Counted from the stretch's first letter, positions 1 through 11,731 are shown. The stretch: DNA of 64,000 bases from Streptococcus oralis (GCF_019334565.1 NZ_CP079724.1:1075001-1139000), one strand, 5' to 3'. Translations and numbers: made by a program. The notes: generated by a model from the letters alone, not told the origin.

Positions 1-569
<569 letters not shown>

Positions 570-645
570 CTATTCTATATAAGATACTGTCGGTTCCTAG
601 TTCACCTAGGTCCTAAGTTCATTTTGATACGAGGGAGGCAAAGCC

Positions 646-1524
646 TTATTCTAAGGCACTAGCCCCCGCTACAATTTCTGTAATTTCTTGTGTAATCGCC
701 GCCTGTCTGGCACGGTTATACTGGATTGTCAAATCATTGATGACTTTCTTAGCATTATCAGTCGCCGTTTGCATGGCTGTCATACCTGCAGCATTCTCAG
801 CTGTCTTGGCATCGATGATAGCCCCGTATATCATACTTTCTGCAAACTGAGGTAACAACTGCTCTAGAATCTCATCACGACTCGTTTCCAACTCAAAGGT
901 CAAGCTATACTCTTCATCCGCTTCATTTGGATCTAAGTCAACAATCGGCAACATTTGTTCCACACGCATTTGACTTGTGAGAGTATTGACATGATGGTTG
1001 TAACAAACATAGAGTTCATCAAAAAGTTCATTTTGATACATTTCAATCGTTTTTGAAATAATTTTACGAACTTCATCAAAACTTGGTTGGTCGGCCAAGC
1101 CACGTAGTTCATAGATTGGTTGAATGCCACGAGCCTTAAAGAAATCAGCTCCCATCCCACCGATACAGATGATCTCAAAACCTGTACCATCTGGATGGTA
1201 TTCTTCTTTCAGCTCCATCACAGCTTTAAGGATGGAAGCATTATAACCTCCAACCAAGCCACGGTCTGAAGTAATAACGATATAGCCTGTTTTCTTAACT
1301 GGGCGACTAATGAGCATCGGATTGGTAGAACCACCAGATCCGTTACCATGCAGAATATCCGTCAAAAGCTTACGAACCTTCTGAGCATAAACTTGAAAGT
1401 TACGTGCTGCTTCTTCAGAGCGACCTAACTTGGCAGCCGATACCATTTGCATGGCATTGGTGATTTGACTAGTATTTTTTGTTGAGGCGATTTTTGTTTT
1501 AATATCATTTAGAGATACTGCCAT
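646..1524 (-). CDS. atpG: ATP synthase F1 subunit gamma
   Basis: Central rotor shaft of the F1 sector, coupling proton flow through the c ring to conformational change in the alpha/beta hexamer. The 292-residue product has the typical N-terminal helix ([20 protein letters not shown], then [13 protein letters not shown]) and the conserved C-terminal helix with the [13 protein letters not shown] stretch and a terminal run of [16 protein letters not shown]. Length is normal for the family. It starts 15 bases after atpA, so translation is probably coupled, and it precedes atpD in the usual order. Function is assigned from family knowledge; the identification is secure. Confidence 0.98.
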   Translation of the reverse strand: MAVSLNDIKTKIASTKNTSQITNAMQMVSAAKLGRSEEAARNFQVYAQKVRKLLTDILHGNGSGGSTNPMLISRPVKKTGYIVITSDRGLVGGYNASILKAVMELKEEYHPDGTGFEIICIGGMGADFFKARGIQPIYELRGLADQPSFDEVRKIISKTIEMYQNELFDELYVCYNHHVNTLTSQMRVEQMLPIVDLDPNEADEEYSLTFELETSRDEILEQLLPQFAESMIYGAIIDAKTAENAAGMTAMQTATDNAKKVINDLTIQYNRARQAAITQEITEIVAGASALE

Positions 1525-1539
1525 TTGACACCTCTATTC

Positions 1540-3595
<2,056 letters not shown>

Positions 3596-3596
<1 letters not shown>

Positions 3597-4090
3597 TAGG
3601 CTTCTCCTAGCTGATCGATATACTGATCAATGAGTTCCTTATGGGCATGACTGTCAAGGTTTTGTGAGATGATTTTCCCAGCTAGACTAACTGTCAAATC
3701 TGCCACCTCGCCCTTAACACTTTGTAAAGCTTCAGCTTTATTTTGAGCAATTTCTTGGTTGGCTTTTTCTTTTAAGCGCCCTGCTTCAAGTTTAGCTTCG
3801 GCTAAAATATCGGCTTTACTTTTCTCAGCAGTTCCCTTTGCATTCTCGATAATCGTTTTAGCTTCGGTACGGCTACCTGCTAACTCAGCTTCACGTTTGT
3901 TAGCTAGTTCCTCAGCCTTTTTACGGGCTTCCTCGGCACCATCAATATCTGAAGAAATCTTTTCAGCACGTTCATCCAAGATGCTGGAAAGATTTCCCCA
4001 AGCATATTTTTTCACTAAAAAGATCAATAAAAGGAAGGAACCAGCGATAAGAATAAAGTCACCGATAATGGTACTAATAGTTAAATCCAT
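3596..4090 (-). CDS. atpF: ATP synthase F0 subunit b
   Basis: Membrane-anchored peripheral-stalk subunit. One N-terminal hydrophobic helix (about residues 8-26, [15 protein letters not shown]) is followed by a long charged coiled-coil region rich in Ala, Glu and Lys that dimerises and reaches up to F1. The 164-residue length is normal. It lies 18 bases after atpB and overlaps atpH by one base. A charged ORF on the opposite strand is only the reverse reading of the Ala/Glu-rich helix. Confidence 0.97.
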
Positions 4091-4108
4091 CTTCTAATCC
4101 TCCTCTAC

Positions 4109-4825
4109 TTACTCTTCCCCTTCATTTATTTTTTTACCAATGTACATAGATGACAACATGGTAAATACATAAGCCTGAATACATGAAATGAAAATTGAAA
4201 AGGCTGTCCATAACATGTTTGCGATAAAGGCAAAAGGATACCAATACAAAGCATTTTGTGACAAGGCTAATAGCAATCCAGCTAAGACCTCACCGGCAAA
4301 AATATTTCCGTAGATCCGAATCGCCAAGGAAGCAAAATTGGTGAACTCTTCTAAAATGTTCATCGGAGTCATAAAGCCAGGTGTAACAAATGCTCTCAAA
4401 TATTCTTTAACGCCTCTACGACGAACTCCTTCTACATGGGCGATCAAAGTGATCAAGAATGATAGGGATAAATCGTATCCAAGGTTGGCTGTTGGGGAAG
4501 TCCACAAGTTATAACCGTTTGTTGTTTGTACTTTTGCCATTAAGCCGATATTATTGGCAACCAAGATAAACAGAAATAGAGAAAACAGAAATAAGGAATA
4601 ATCCTTGATGTATGATTCTCCAATGTTTGGTTTGGTAAAACCAATCACAAAGTCGTAAATCATCTCAAGAGCATTTTGTTTGCCCTTTGGACGGATGGTC
4701 ATTTTACGACTTGCCCAGTAGACAAAGGCAAAAACCATCAAAACAGTTACAAGAGACATGGCAAGCAGGGTCAAATCAAAGGATATTGGTCCAATATTAA
4801 CGGTTGGATTCAAACTTTCTTCCAT
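4109..4825 (-). CDS. atpB: ATP synthase F0 subunit a
   Basis: Integral membrane subunit forming the two proton half-channels next to the c ring. The 238-residue protein has several hydrophobic helices. It contains the conserved [10 protein letters not shown] region, which carries the arginine that faces the c-ring carboxylate, and a C-terminal [17 protein letters not shown] motif. It lies between atpE and atpF in the usual streptococcal c-a-b order. Mutations of this subunit and of c are known to affect optochin response in pneumococci; I cannot predict the phenotype here. Confidence 0.98.
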   Translation of the reverse strand: MEESLNPTVNIGPISFDLTLLAMSLVTVLMVFAFVYWASRKMTIRPKGKQNALEMIYDFVIGFTKPNIGESYIKDYSLFLFSLFLFILVANNIGLMAKVQTTNGYNLWTSPTANLGYDLSLSFLITLIAHVEGVRRRGVKEYLRAFVTPGFMTPMNILEEFTNFASLAIRIYGNIFAGEVLAGLLLALSQNALYWYPFAFIANMLWTAFSIFISCIQAYVFTMLSSMYIGKKINEGEE

Positions 4826-4857
4826 GGTTTGACACCTCCATTTCTAAATAGAGTTGT

Positions 4858-5058
4858 CTATTTAATGACAAATGACATCGCCAAGGTTACAAAGAATGTT
4901 CCTTCGATAAAGGCAATCCCCATAATCATCAAACTACGCAATTGTGGGATGATATCTGGTTGGCGTGCTGCAGATTTGAACAAACCGTTCATCAAAAATC
5001 CTTCTGCAAGAGATACACCCATACAGGCAAGACAAAGTCCGAAAAATGTTAAATTCAT
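4858..5058 (-). CDS. atpE: ATP synthase F0 subunit c
   Basis: Proteolipid that forms the rotating proton-carrying ring. The 66-residue protein is a two-helix hairpin with the polar loop ARQPD (residues 31-35) and the proton-carrying glutamate E52 in [11 protein letters not shown]20, M23 and A49, positions where I recall pneumococcal optochin-resistance changes, carry the usual residues, while position 48 is Ile rather than Val. The sequence differs from the pneumococcal form as I remember it at several places, one reason for not calling the species S. pneumoniae. It is the first gene of the operon, behind its own promoter and a clear GGAGAA ribosome site. Confidence 0.98.
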   Translation of the reverse strand: MNLTFFGLCLACMGVSLAEGFLMNGLFKSAARQPDIIPQLRSLMIMGIAFIEGTFFVTLAMSFVIK

Positions 5059-5093
5059 GACGAATTCTCCTTTTATTTAAAATTTACTTACTT

Positions 5094-5122
5094 AGTTTAG
5101 TCCTAAAATTTGTTTTTGTCAA
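5094..5122 (-). promoter_or_regulatory. atp operon promoter
   Basis: On the minus strand a perfect TTGACA (-35, 5117-5122) is followed after 17 bases by TAAACT (-10, 5094-5099). The predicted start is about 30 bases upstream of atpE. It follows the terminator of the upstream CHY gene directly, so the atp operon is an independent unit. Confidence 0.75.
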
Positions 5123-5136
5123 CTTTTTACTTACAT

Positions 5137-5150
5137 TGGAAGCGTTTCAG
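5137..5150 (+). promoter_or_regulatory. cre-like palindrome upstream of the atp promoter (tentative)
   Basis: The stretch TGGAAGCGTTTCAG resembles the CcpA catabolite-responsive element in its core (GAAGCGTTTC) but misses at the ends. It lies just upstream of the -35 box, centred at about -58. It could be a weak CcpA site; no direct evidence is available. Confidence 0.25.
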
Positions 5151-5252
5151 ATGATTTATTTCTATTTTTGCTATTTTTATACCACTGTATAGATAAGTTT
5201 CTCATTTTATGATGAAATGTGTTTCCACTTTTTCTATATTTTCCGAAATAAA

Positions 5253-5280
5253 TTGAAAAATCCAAGTTTAGAACTTGGAT
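5253..5280 (-). terminator. Terminator after the CHY zinc-finger gene
   Basis: Perfect 9-bp hairpin ATCCAAGTT-TAG-AACTTGGAT (5260-5280), followed on the minus strand by a run of T. It starts 9 bases after the stop codon of the CHY gene and separates it from the atp promoter. Confidence 0.85.
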
Positions 5281-5289
5281 AGATTCATT

Positions 5290-5601
5290 TTATTTGAAAT
5301 AGTAGGAATAGTGTCGTTTACACCCTGGATTAAATGGAGATTTGCAATAAGGGCAGGCTATTTGTTTTTGATATTCTTGAAATGTTATTGTCCTCTTACA
5401 AGCCCCACATAAAATCGGTCGATCCTCCGAAAGCGTCAAGGGGTAGGGTGAAAACAAATGCGTTTCTATAGCATTGTGGCACTGATAGCAAGCATAGTAT
5501 TTTTTACACTCATAGCACTGGAGGGAAATAATATCCTTTTCACCATGATAGTGAACACATCTGCTTTCATTATCTACCAACAATCCTTGCACTTGAATCA
5601 T
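5290..5601 (-). CDS. CHY-type zinc-finger protein
   Basis: Small cysteine/histidine-rich protein of 103 residues matching the zf-CHY family. A Cys-x-His-Tyr motif (CVHYHGEKD, about residues 15-23) is followed by CYECKKYYACYQC, then CGAC, CPYC and a final C-x-x-H, enough ligands for about three zinc ions. The eukaryotic family includes Pirh2-like proteins; the bacterial stand-alone form has no established role that I know of. It starts 14 bases after the U32 gene with a GGAAAAGGGA ribosome site and is probably co-transcribed with it. Zinc binding is inferred from the motif pattern. Confidence 0.85.
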   Translation of the reverse strand: MIQVQGLLVDNESRCVHYHGEKDIISLQCYECKKYYACYQCHNAIETHLFSPYPLTLSEDRPILCGACKRTITFQEYQKQIACPYCKSPFNPGCKRHYSYYFK

Positions 5602-5615
5602 TCCCTTTTCCTTAT

Positions 5616-6902
5616 CTAGGCACGAACTGTGACACTTGTCCCGTCTTCCTTATAGAGATTGATAAGACCTTCTTTGAGAGCTCGAACCATATCCCCAGCT
5701 TGCACAGGTTGAGGAACCTTAATGGTCAAGAGTTCCATTGGATTTGGAGCACGGTCGATTTTATTGCCTTTAGAATCGTGAAGATTTTCGATATAGGTTT
5801 CAAAATGACGGAAACCTGGTCCATAAAACTCAACTTGATCGCCTTCATTGATAACATTCCGTTGACGAATGGTTGCTGTCTGGGTTGCTTCATCATAAGC
5901 TACCACTTCAGCAACAAACTTGTATTCAGGGATTTTACGACGTGCACCAAACAACTGTTCATTTTCTGTAGGTGTGCTATAGTAGAAACCTGTTGCCAAT
6001 TCACGTTGGGCAACCTTCCACATCTCATCTACCAGGTCTTGTTTAATAGCTTCAAATTTTTCTGGGCTTTCAAGGTAAGCATCCACAGCCGCCTTGTAAC
6101 AGTTAGTTACTGTTGAAACATAGTGGATTGACTTCATACGACCTTCAATCTTGAGACTATCTACACCATTTTCAATCATATCTGGAATATGGTCAATCAT
6201 AGACATATCAACGGCTGACATTGAAAATTCTTCTGGAATTTCACCTTTAAGACTCTTGCGTTCTTGACCAAAAGGCATATCGTAAAGGTCGTATTTCCAA
6301 CGGCAAGACTGCGAACAACCACCACGGTTAGCATCACGCATACTCATGTGATTTGAAAGCGTACAGCGACCTGAGTAGGAAATACACATCGCTCCGTGGA
6401 CAAAGGCTTCAATCTCTACGTCTGTGCGTTTGCGAATCTCTGCCAATTCTTCCATTGAGACCTCACGCGCCAAAACGACACGAGTCAAGCCCAGTTCTTT
6501 CCAAAATTCAAGCGTTTCATAGTTCGTCGCACTGGCTTGGGTAGAGAGGTGGATTTCAAGACCTGGTGCTTCTGTTGCTGCAATCATAATCAAGGCCGGG
6601 TCTGACACGATAACTGCCGCAATCCCAATGTCACGCAACTTACGGAACCACTCACCAGCCCCAGCTTCATTTCCTTCGTGCATAACCATGTTGGCAGCTA
6701 CATAGACTTTGGCACCATACTTGGCAGCGAACTGCACGCCTTCTTCCATCTGTTCAAAGGTGAAGTTTCCTGCACGGCTACGAAGACCATAAGCTTGTCC
6801 ACCTATAAAAACAGCATCAGCTCCATACCGAACAGCCACTTTTAGCTTCTCTAAAGTCCCTGCAGGCGATAAAACCTCAGGACGTTTTAATATTTTTGTC
6901 AT
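5616..6902 (-). CDS. U32 family protein, probable tRNA U34 hydroxylation protein (TrhP/YrrO type)
   Basis: A 428-residue U32 'peptidase' family protein. The family member TrhP supports formation of 5-hydroxyuridine at the tRNA wobble position; proteolysis is not its likely role. Visible marks are the start of the TIM-barrel-like domain (RPEVLSPAGTLEKLKVAVRY), the family signature EAFVHGAMCISYSGRCTLSN, and the cysteine cluster GGCSQSCRWKY, suited to an Fe-S cluster. The start is the ATG at 6900-6902 (MTKILKRPEV), with AGGAGA eight bases upstream; an in-frame ATG 18 bases earlier has no ribosome site. Only one U32 gene is present here, not the B. subtilis-type yrrN-yrrO pair. Confidence 0.88.
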   Translation of the reverse strand: MTKILKRPEVLSPAGTLEKLKVAVRYGADAVFIGGQAYGLRSRAGNFTFEQMEEGVQFAAKYGAKVYVAANMVMHEGNEAGAGEWFRKLRDIGIAAVIVSDPALIMIAATEAPGLEIHLSTQASATNYETLEFWKELGLTRVVLAREVSMEELAEIRKRTDVEIEAFVHGAMCISYSGRCTLSNHMSMRDANRGGCSQSCRWKYDLYDMPFGQERKSLKGEIPEEFSMSAVDMSMIDHIPDMIENGVDSLKIEGRMKSIHYVSTVTNCYKAAVDAYLESPEKFEAIKQDLVDEMWKVAQRELATGFYYSTPTENEQLFGARRKIPEYKFVAEVVAYDEATQTATIRQRNVINEGDQVEFYGPGFRHFETYIENLHDSKGNKIDRAPNPMELLTIKVPQPVQAGDMVRALKEGLINLYKEDGTSVTVRA

Positions 6903-6947
6903 TTTTTCTCCTATTTGCAATATAAAAGTTTGACGTTTTTCCTTCTC

Positions 6948-6976
6948 ATTTTATAGTAAATAAAGGATAAAATCAA
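6948..6976 (-). promoter_or_regulatory. Promoter of the U32-CHY unit
   Basis: Minus strand TTGATT (6971-6976), 17-base spacer, TAAAAT (6948-6953). It lies 45 bases upstream of the chosen start codon. Confidence 0.6.
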
Positions 6977-7017
6977 GTCTAGACAGATTGTTTTGACAAT
7001 TCTAATCTTTTAAGAAA

Positions 7018-7045
7018 ACAAAAAACTAGCCTTTCTAAACTAGTT
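7018..7045 (-). terminator. Terminator of the GntR gene
   Basis: On the minus strand AACTAG, a ten-base loop, CTAGTT and then a T-rich tail. The left arm of the hairpin overlaps the TAG stop codon of the gene. Confidence 0.6.
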
Positions 7046-7738
7046 ATTTTCAAGATAAAATTCAAAGCGTTCACCCACGTATTGACTCTTTACATATTCG
7101 AAAGCTGTCCCATCTTCAAGATAAGAAACCTGAGTCAATGCTAAAATCGCATGCCCCTTTTCGACTTCTAGATAGTCAGCAATCTTTTCCTTAGCCAATC
7201 TCGCATAAATGGTCTGTTGAGATTTGCCAATCCGGTAGCCATACTGCTGCAAGGTTTGAAAGAAGTGACTGGTGATTTCTTCTTTTTTGAAATCCTTAAT
7301 AAATTTCTCAGGAATGGATGCGACTTCATAGACTAGTGGAACTTGGTCAGCATAACGCACCCGTTCCATGCGGATAATATTCTCTGTTGGAGTAATCCCC
7401 AGCTTTGCGATCTCTTGCTCATTTGGAATAGTTCTTCTGTAAGAAATGAGTTGGCTGGAAGGTACTTTCCCCTGAGATTTGACAATCTCCGTAAAACTGG
7501 TTGTTCCTCGCATTTTTTCTTGGACACGAGTGCTAGAGACAAAGGTTCCACTTCCTACACGACGCTCCAAAACTCCTTCCTCGACCAAGAGAGAGATAGC
7601 TTGGCGTAATGTCATCCGGCTAACTTGAAACTGTTCAGCTAAATCTCGCTCACTTGGAAGCCTCTCTCCGATTTTCCAATGATGCTCATCTATATCCTTC
7701 TTGATCTGATCGTGGATTTTCATATAAGCTGGTAACAT
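7040..7738 (-). CDS. GntR-family transcriptional regulator (HutC/YvoA subfamily)
   Basis: DNA-binding repressor of about 232 residues. The N-terminal winged helix (about residues 10-70, ERDLAEQFQVSRMTLRQAIS, then GSGTFV) is typical of GntR proteins. The C-terminal 150 residues form a UbiC-like (UTRA) ligand domain, as in regulators of amino-sugar uptake; the effector cannot be read from sequence. The ATG at 7736-7738 is preferred over an in-frame GTG nine bases earlier, because AAGTGAG can serve as its ribosome site. It is divergent from guaA across 140 bases, an arrangement also known from S. pneumoniae; control of guaA is possible but unproven. Confidence 0.88.
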   Translation of the reverse strand: MLPAYMKIHDQIKKDIDEHHWKIGERLPSERDLAEQFQVSRMTLRQAISLLVEEGVLERRVGSGTFVSSTRVQEKMRGTTSFTEIVKSQGKVPSSQLISYRRTIPNEQEIAKLGITPTENIIRMERVRYADQVPLVYEVASIPEKFIKDFKKEEITSHFFQTLQQYGYRIGKSQQTIYARLAKEKIADYLEVEKGHAILALTQVSYLEDGTAFEYVKSQYVGERFEFYLENN

Positions 7739-7767
7739 GATTCTCACTTCTTTTCTTTATTTTCTCC

Positions 7768-7797
7768 ATTGTACCGTATTTGCTAAGAAAAAGTCAA
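7768..7797 (-). promoter_or_regulatory. Promoter of the GntR gene
   Basis: Minus strand TTGACT (7792-7797), 18-base spacer, TACAAT (7768-7773). It is back to back with the guaA promoter, so one regulator site could affect both. Confidence 0.6.
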
Positions 7798-7813
7798 ACT
7801 TTGCCTTGTTTAG

Positions 7814-7843
7814 TTGGTAATTCGCCCCTATTTGTGATAGAAT
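7814..7843 (+). promoter_or_regulatory. guaA promoter
   Basis: Extended -10 TGATAGAAT ending at 7843, with a weak TTGGTA -35 about 18 bases upstream. The leader is roughly 30 bases and ends in the ribosome site GAAAGGA before guaA. No purine riboswitch fold was recognised in this short leader. Confidence 0.5.
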
Positions 7844-7878
7844 ATTGAAAAAGATATTTCTTTTGAGAAAGGAAAAAG

Positions 7879-9441
7879 ATGAGCAACATTTCAACTGATT
7901 TGCAAGATGTCGAAAAAATCATCGTGCTGGACTATGGTAGCCAATACAACCAGCTGATTTCACGCCGTATTCGTGAAATTGGTGTTTTTTCAGAGCTAAA
8001 AAGTCACAAAATCTCAGCTGCAGAGGTTCGTGCGATTAACCCTGTAGGGATCATCCTCTCTGGTGGACCAAACTCTGTATACGAAGATGGTTCATTTGAT
8101 ATTGACCCAGAAATTTTTGAACTTGGCATTCCAATTTTGGGAATCTGCTATGGTATGCAACTTTTAACTCATAAACTTGGAGGAAAAGTTGTTCCTGCAG
8201 GTGATGCTGGTAACCGCGAGTATGGCCAATCACCACTTACTCATACCACTTCTGCCTTCTTTGAAGGGACTCCTGAAGAACAGATTGTTTTGATGAGTCA
8301 TGGCGATGCTGTTACAGAGATTCCAGCTGATTTTGTTCGTACTGGCACTTCTGCTGACTGTCCTTATGCAGCTATTGAAAACCCAGAAAAGCACATTTAC
8401 GGTATCCAATTCCACCCAGAAGTGCGCCATTCTGTATACGGAAATGATATCCTTCGCAACTTTGCCCTTAACATCTGTAAGGCTAAAGGCGACTGGTCAA
8501 TGGACAACTTCATCGACATGCAGATCAAGAAAATCCGTGAAACTGTAGGTGACAAGCGTGTTCTTCTAGGTCTATCAGGTGGTGTTGACTCTTCTGTTGT
8601 TGGGGTTCTTCTTCAAAAAGCAATCGGTGATCAATTAATCTGTATCTTTGTAGATCACGGTCTTCTCCGTAAGGGAGAGGCTGACCAAGTTATGGACATG
8701 CTTGGTGGTAAGTTTGGTTTGAATATTGTCAAAGCCGATGCTTCAAAACGCTTCCTTGATAAACTTGCTGGCGTTTCTGATCCTGAGCAAAAACGAAAAA
8801 TCATTGGTAACGAATTTGTTTATGTCTTTGATGACGAAGCAAGCAAGCTAAAAGATGTAAAATTCCTTGCTCAGGGAACGCTTTACACTGACGTGATTGA
8901 GTCTGGTACAGATACAGCCCAAACCATCAAGTCACACCACAACGTTGGTGGTCTTCCAGAAGACATGCAGTTTGAATTGATTGAACCATTGAACACCCTT
9001 TATAAAGACGAAGTCCGTGCCCTCGGTACAGAGCTTGGTATGCCAGACCACATCGTATGGCGCCAACCATTCCCAGGACCAGGTCTCGCTATCCGTGTCA
9101 TGGGTGAAATCACTGAAGAAAAACTAGAAACTGTTCGTGAGTCTGATGCTATCCTTCGTGAAGAAATCGCTAAAGCTGGACTTGACCGTGATATCTGGCA
9201 ATATTTCACTGTCAACACAGGCGTTCGTTCAGTTGGTGTTATGGGTGATGGTCGTACTTATGACTACACGATTGCCATTCGTGCTATCACTTCTATCGAT
9301 GGTATGACAGCTGACTTTGCCAAGATTCCTTGGGAAGTCCTTCAAAAGATTTCTGTACGTATCGTAAATGAAGTGGATCACGTTAACCGTATCGTCTACG
9401 ATATTACAAGTAAACCACCTGCAACCGTTGAGTGGGAATAG
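7879..9441 (+). CDS. guaA: GMP synthase (glutamine-hydrolysing)
   Basis: Converts XMP to GMP using glutamine and ATP, the last step of guanine nucleotide synthesis. The 520-residue protein has an N-terminal class I glutamine amidotransferase domain, with nucleophile C90 in GICYGMQ and the His-Glu pair in FHPEV. The ATP-pyrophosphatase domain follows, with its PP-loop GLSGGVDSS near residue 235. The C-terminal dimerisation/XMP domain ends KPPATVEWE, the normal GuaA end. It is transcribed alone and convergent with ffh, sharing a terminator. Confidence 0.99.
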   Translation: MSNISTDLQDVEKIIVLDYGSQYNQLISRRIREIGVFSELKSHKISAAEVRAINPVGIILSGGPNSVYEDGSFDIDPEIFELGIPILGICYGMQLLTHKLGGKVVPAGDAGNREYGQSPLTHTTSAFFEGTPEEQIVLMSHGDAVTEIPADFVRTGTSADCPYAAIENPEKHIYGIQFHPEVRHSVYGNDILRNFALNICKAKGDWSMDNFIDMQIKKIRETVGDKRVLLGLSGGVDSSVVGVLLQKAIGDQLICIFVDHGLLRKGEADQVMDMLGGKFGLNIVKADASKRFLDKLAGVSDPEQKRKIIGNEFVYVFDDEASKLKDVKFLAQGTLYTDVIESGTDTAQTIKSHHNVGGLPEDMQFELIEPLNTLYKDEVRALGTELGMPDHIVWRQPFPGPGLAIRVMGEITEEKLETVRESDAILREEIAKAGLDRDIWQYFTVNTGVRSVGVMGDGRTYDYTIAIRAITSIDGMTADFAKIPWEVLQKISVRIVNEVDHVNRIVYDITSKPPATVEWE

Positions 9442-9454
9442 GCCAATCGCACTT

Positions 9455-9489
9455 AAAAAGAACTCTGAATCAGATTCAGAGTTCTTTTT
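9455..9489. terminator. Bidirectional terminator between guaA and ffh
   Basis: Sixteen-base-pair inverted repeat (AAAAAGAACTCTGAAT, loop CAG, and its complement) with T runs on both strands. It serves the convergent guaA (plus) and ffh (minus). Confidence 0.9.
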
Positions 9490-9498
9490 TATATGCAG

Positions 9499-9526
9499 GG
9501 AAAGCATTTCTGCTTTCCTTTTTTTA
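9499..9526 (+). terminator. Second hairpin with T run after guaA
   Basis: GGAAAGCA-TTTC-TGCTTTCC followed by about seven T on the plus strand. It backs up the first terminator for guaA read-through and reaches the 3' end of ffh. Confidence 0.6.
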
Positions 9527-11095
9527 TTTGCGTTTCTTCTTCGCTTTTTTCATTTTGTTGGCCATGCGTTTCATAGACTGTTTCATGGCGAATTCGCCAA
9601 TTTTACCTTTGAGTCCGCCACCAAACATCTGGGTCATATCTGGCATGCCTGCTCCTCCGAGAGCTGACATATCCGGCATACTACCTTGCCCCATCATGCC
9701 TTCAAGGGCAGACATATCCATTCCTCCCATATTTGGCATATTTTTAGGGAGGTTATTTGGATTGATGCCCATTTGTTTCATCATCTTGTTCATATCACCA
9801 GACATGACACCTTGCATGAGCTGTTTGGCCTGGTTAAAGTCCTTGATGAATTTATTGACTTCGACAAAGGTATTTCCAGAACCTGCAGCAATACGACGGC
9901 GACGACTTGGATTTAACAAATCAGGGTTTTCACGTTCTTCAGGTGTCATCGAAGATACGATGGCACGTTTGCGCGCAATCTGGCGCTCATCCACCTTCAT
10001 ATTTTGAAGGGCAGGGTTGTTAGCCATACCTGGAATCATCTTGAGCAAGTCTTCCATTGGCCCCATGTTTTGCACCTGATCCAATTGATCGATGAAATCA
10101 TTGAAGTCAAAGGTGTTTTCGCGCATCTTCTCAGCCATTTCAAGTGCTTTTTGCTCATCGTATTCCTGAGAAGCTTTCTCAATCAAGGTCAACATATCCC
10201 CCATACCAAGGATACGGCTTGACATACGGTCTGGGTGGAAGGTTTCAATATCTGTGATCTTTTCACCCGTACCAGTGAACTTGATAGGTTTACCAGTGAT
10301 GTGGCGAACAGACAAAGCTGCACCACCACGAGTATCCCCATCAATCTTGGTAAGAATAACACCAGTCACTTCTAACTGAGCATTGAACTCACGGGCAACA
10401 TTAGCCGCTTCCTGACCAATCATGGCATCAATGACAAGGAGGATTTCGTTTGGTTGGGCTAAGGCCTTAACGTCACGAAGCTCATTCATGAGAAGTTCAT
10501 CGATTTGTAAACGCCCTGCCGTATCGATCAAAACATAGTCGTTATGATTGGCTTGCGCTTGCTCCAAACCTTGGCGAACAATCTCAACAGCTGGCACTTC
10601 TGTTCCAAGTGCAAAAACAGGGACATCGATTTGTTGTCCAAGTGTTTTCAACTGATCGATGGCTGCTGGACGATAAATATCTGCCGCAATCATCAAAGGA
10701 CGAGCATTTTCTTCCTTCTTAAGTTTATTAGCCAGCTTACCAGCAAAGGTCGTTTTACCAGCCCCTTGCAAACCGACCATCATGATAATGGTTGGAATTT
10801 TTGGTGACTTGATAATTTCTGCCGTATCGGAACCTAAAACAGCTGTCAATTCCTCATCAACGATTTTAATAATCTGTTGGGCAGGATTGAGGGTATCAAT
10901 GACCTCGTGTCCGACTGCACGCTCACGAACTTTCTTGATAAAGTCCTTCACAACAGGCAAAGCAACGTCGGCTTCCAGCAAGGCCAAGCGTATCTCTTTG
11001 GTTGCTTCCTGGACATCAGCCTCAGAGATTTTTCCTTTTTTACGTAGATTTTTAAAAACGTTCTGTAAACGTTCTGTTAAACTTTCAAATGCCAT
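9524..11095 (-). CDS. ffh: Signal recognition particle GTPase
   Basis: Protein component of the SRP that binds signal sequences of nascent membrane proteins and delivers ribosomes to FtsY. The 523-residue product has the N domain, then the G domain with Walker A GLQGAGKTT (about residue 108), DTAGR and TKIDGD. A methionine-rich M domain follows (GVMSGDMNKMMKQMGINP and later GMDMSALEGMMGQGSMPDM) and a basic tail of KKAKKKRK. Length and order are typical. It follows ylxM and a small unknown gene in the same direction. Confidence 0.98.
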   Translation of the reverse strand: MAFESLTERLQNVFKNLRKKGKISEADVQEATKEIRLALLEADVALPVVKDFIKKVRERAVGHEVIDTLNPAQQIIKIVDEELTAVLGSDTAEIIKSPKIPTIIMMVGLQGAGKTTFAGKLANKLKKEENARPLMIAADIYRPAAIDQLKTLGQQIDVPVFALGTEVPAVEIVRQGLEQAQANHNDYVLIDTAGRLQIDELLMNELRDVKALAQPNEILLVIDAMIGQEAANVAREFNAQLEVTGVILTKIDGDTRGGAALSVRHITGKPIKFTGTGEKITDIETFHPDRMSSRILGMGDMLTLIEKASQEYDEQKALEMAEKMRENTFDFNDFIDQLDQVQNMGPMEDLLKMIPGMANNPALQNMKVDERQIARKRAIVSSMTPEERENPDLLNPSRRRRIAAGSGNTFVEVNKFIKDFNQAKQLMQGVMSGDMNKMMKQMGINPNNLPKNMPNMGGMDMSALEGMMGQGSMPDMSALGGAGMPDMTQMFGGGLKGKIGEFAMKQSMKRMANKMKKAKKKRK

Positions 11096-11114
11096 TTTTT
11101 TCTCCTATGTTTCA

Positions 11115-11330
11115 TTAATTCGGTGGAAAACGTCCAAAATCTTGTAAACAAACAAGTTCTTCTGGAGTGACTTCTTTCATTATCTCATTTGGATATCCCC
11201 AACAGCTAAATCCCTCTTGAAGAGCTCGAGAGATAGAATCAGGCGAGAGGATTTGTAGTCTTGTGGGAAAAGGAGCCTCAGCAGCTAATAGTTTACAGGG
11301 TATACCTTTGTAGATGACTATACTCCCCAT
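11115..11330 (-). CDS. Small hypothetical protein in the SRP operon (71 aa)
   Basis: Short open frame of 71 residues filling the gap between ylxM (ends 11333) and ffh (starts 11095). The product begins MGSIVIYKGIPCKLLAAE and ends FGRFPPN; it has two Cys, one Trp and no membrane segment. The ATG lies two bases after the ylxM stop, with a weak AGAGAA ribosome site inside the end of ylxM, so coupled translation is likely. I do not recognise a domain. Position and tight spacing argue for a real gene, perhaps a species-group-specific neighbour of the SRP genes; a role in SRP function is only a guess. Confidence 0.65.
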   Translation of the reverse strand: MGSIVIYKGIPCKLLAAEAPFPTRLQILSPDSISRALQEGFSCWGYPNEIMKEVTPEELVCLQDFGRFPPN

Positions 11331-11332
11331 AC

Positions 11333-11665
11333 TTATTCTCTATTATCAATGCTTGTTAAAACTTCTATCTGCTCCTGCAGAAAATCATCCTTGGGATAGC
11401 GCTCCAAGATCTGGTCAAAAATCTGACTGCGGACAATGTAGTCCGAATACATGTGCAATTTCATCTCATAATCTTCTAGAATCTTTTCTGTCCGCTTGAT
11501 ATTATCATAAACAGCTTGACGACTGACACCGAACTCTTCAGCAATCTCAGCAAGACTGTAGTCATCAGCATAGTAGAGTTCAATATAGTTCATCTGCTTG
11601 TCTGTCAAAAGCGCAGCATAAAATTCAAAAAGCGCATTCATACGATTGGTTTTTTCAATTTCCAT
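11333..11665 (-). CDS. ylxM: YlxM family SRP-associated helix-turn-helix protein
   Basis: A 110-residue protein of the YlxM/p13 family, which occurs upstream of ffh in Firmicutes. In streptococci the family has been reported to stimulate SRP assembly or GTPase activity. The helix-turn-helix [20 protein letters not shown] (about residues 36-55) resembles a sigma region 4 motif. The start ATG lies only seven bases after a strong extended -10 (TGGTATAAT at 11673-11681), so the mRNA may be leaderless; no Shine-Dalgarno precedes the ATG. Confidence 0.93.
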   Translation of the reverse strand: MEIEKTNRMNALFEFYAALLTDKQMNYIELYYADDYSLAEIAEEFGVSRQAVYDNIKRTEKILEDYEMKLHMYSDYIVRSQIFDQILERYPKDDFLQEQIEVLTSIDNRE

Positions 11666-11672
11666 AATTTTT

Positions 11673-11681
11673 ATTATACCA
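11673..11681 (-). promoter_or_regulatory. Extended -10 promoter directly at ylxM start
   Basis: Minus strand TGGTATAAT followed by AAAAATT and then the ATG of ylxM. The usual start distance of about seven bases puts +1 on or next to the A of the ATG. Confidence 0.7.
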
Positions 11682-11731
11682 AAAAAACGATTATACTGCT
11701 AGAGTAGGAGCACTTTAAATAGGTCAAGAAT

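Noticed and set aside
4858-5058. Reading optochin resistance from the AtpE sequence
   Set aside because: The sequence belongs to another species background, and single residues recalled from pneumococcal mutants do not allow a call.
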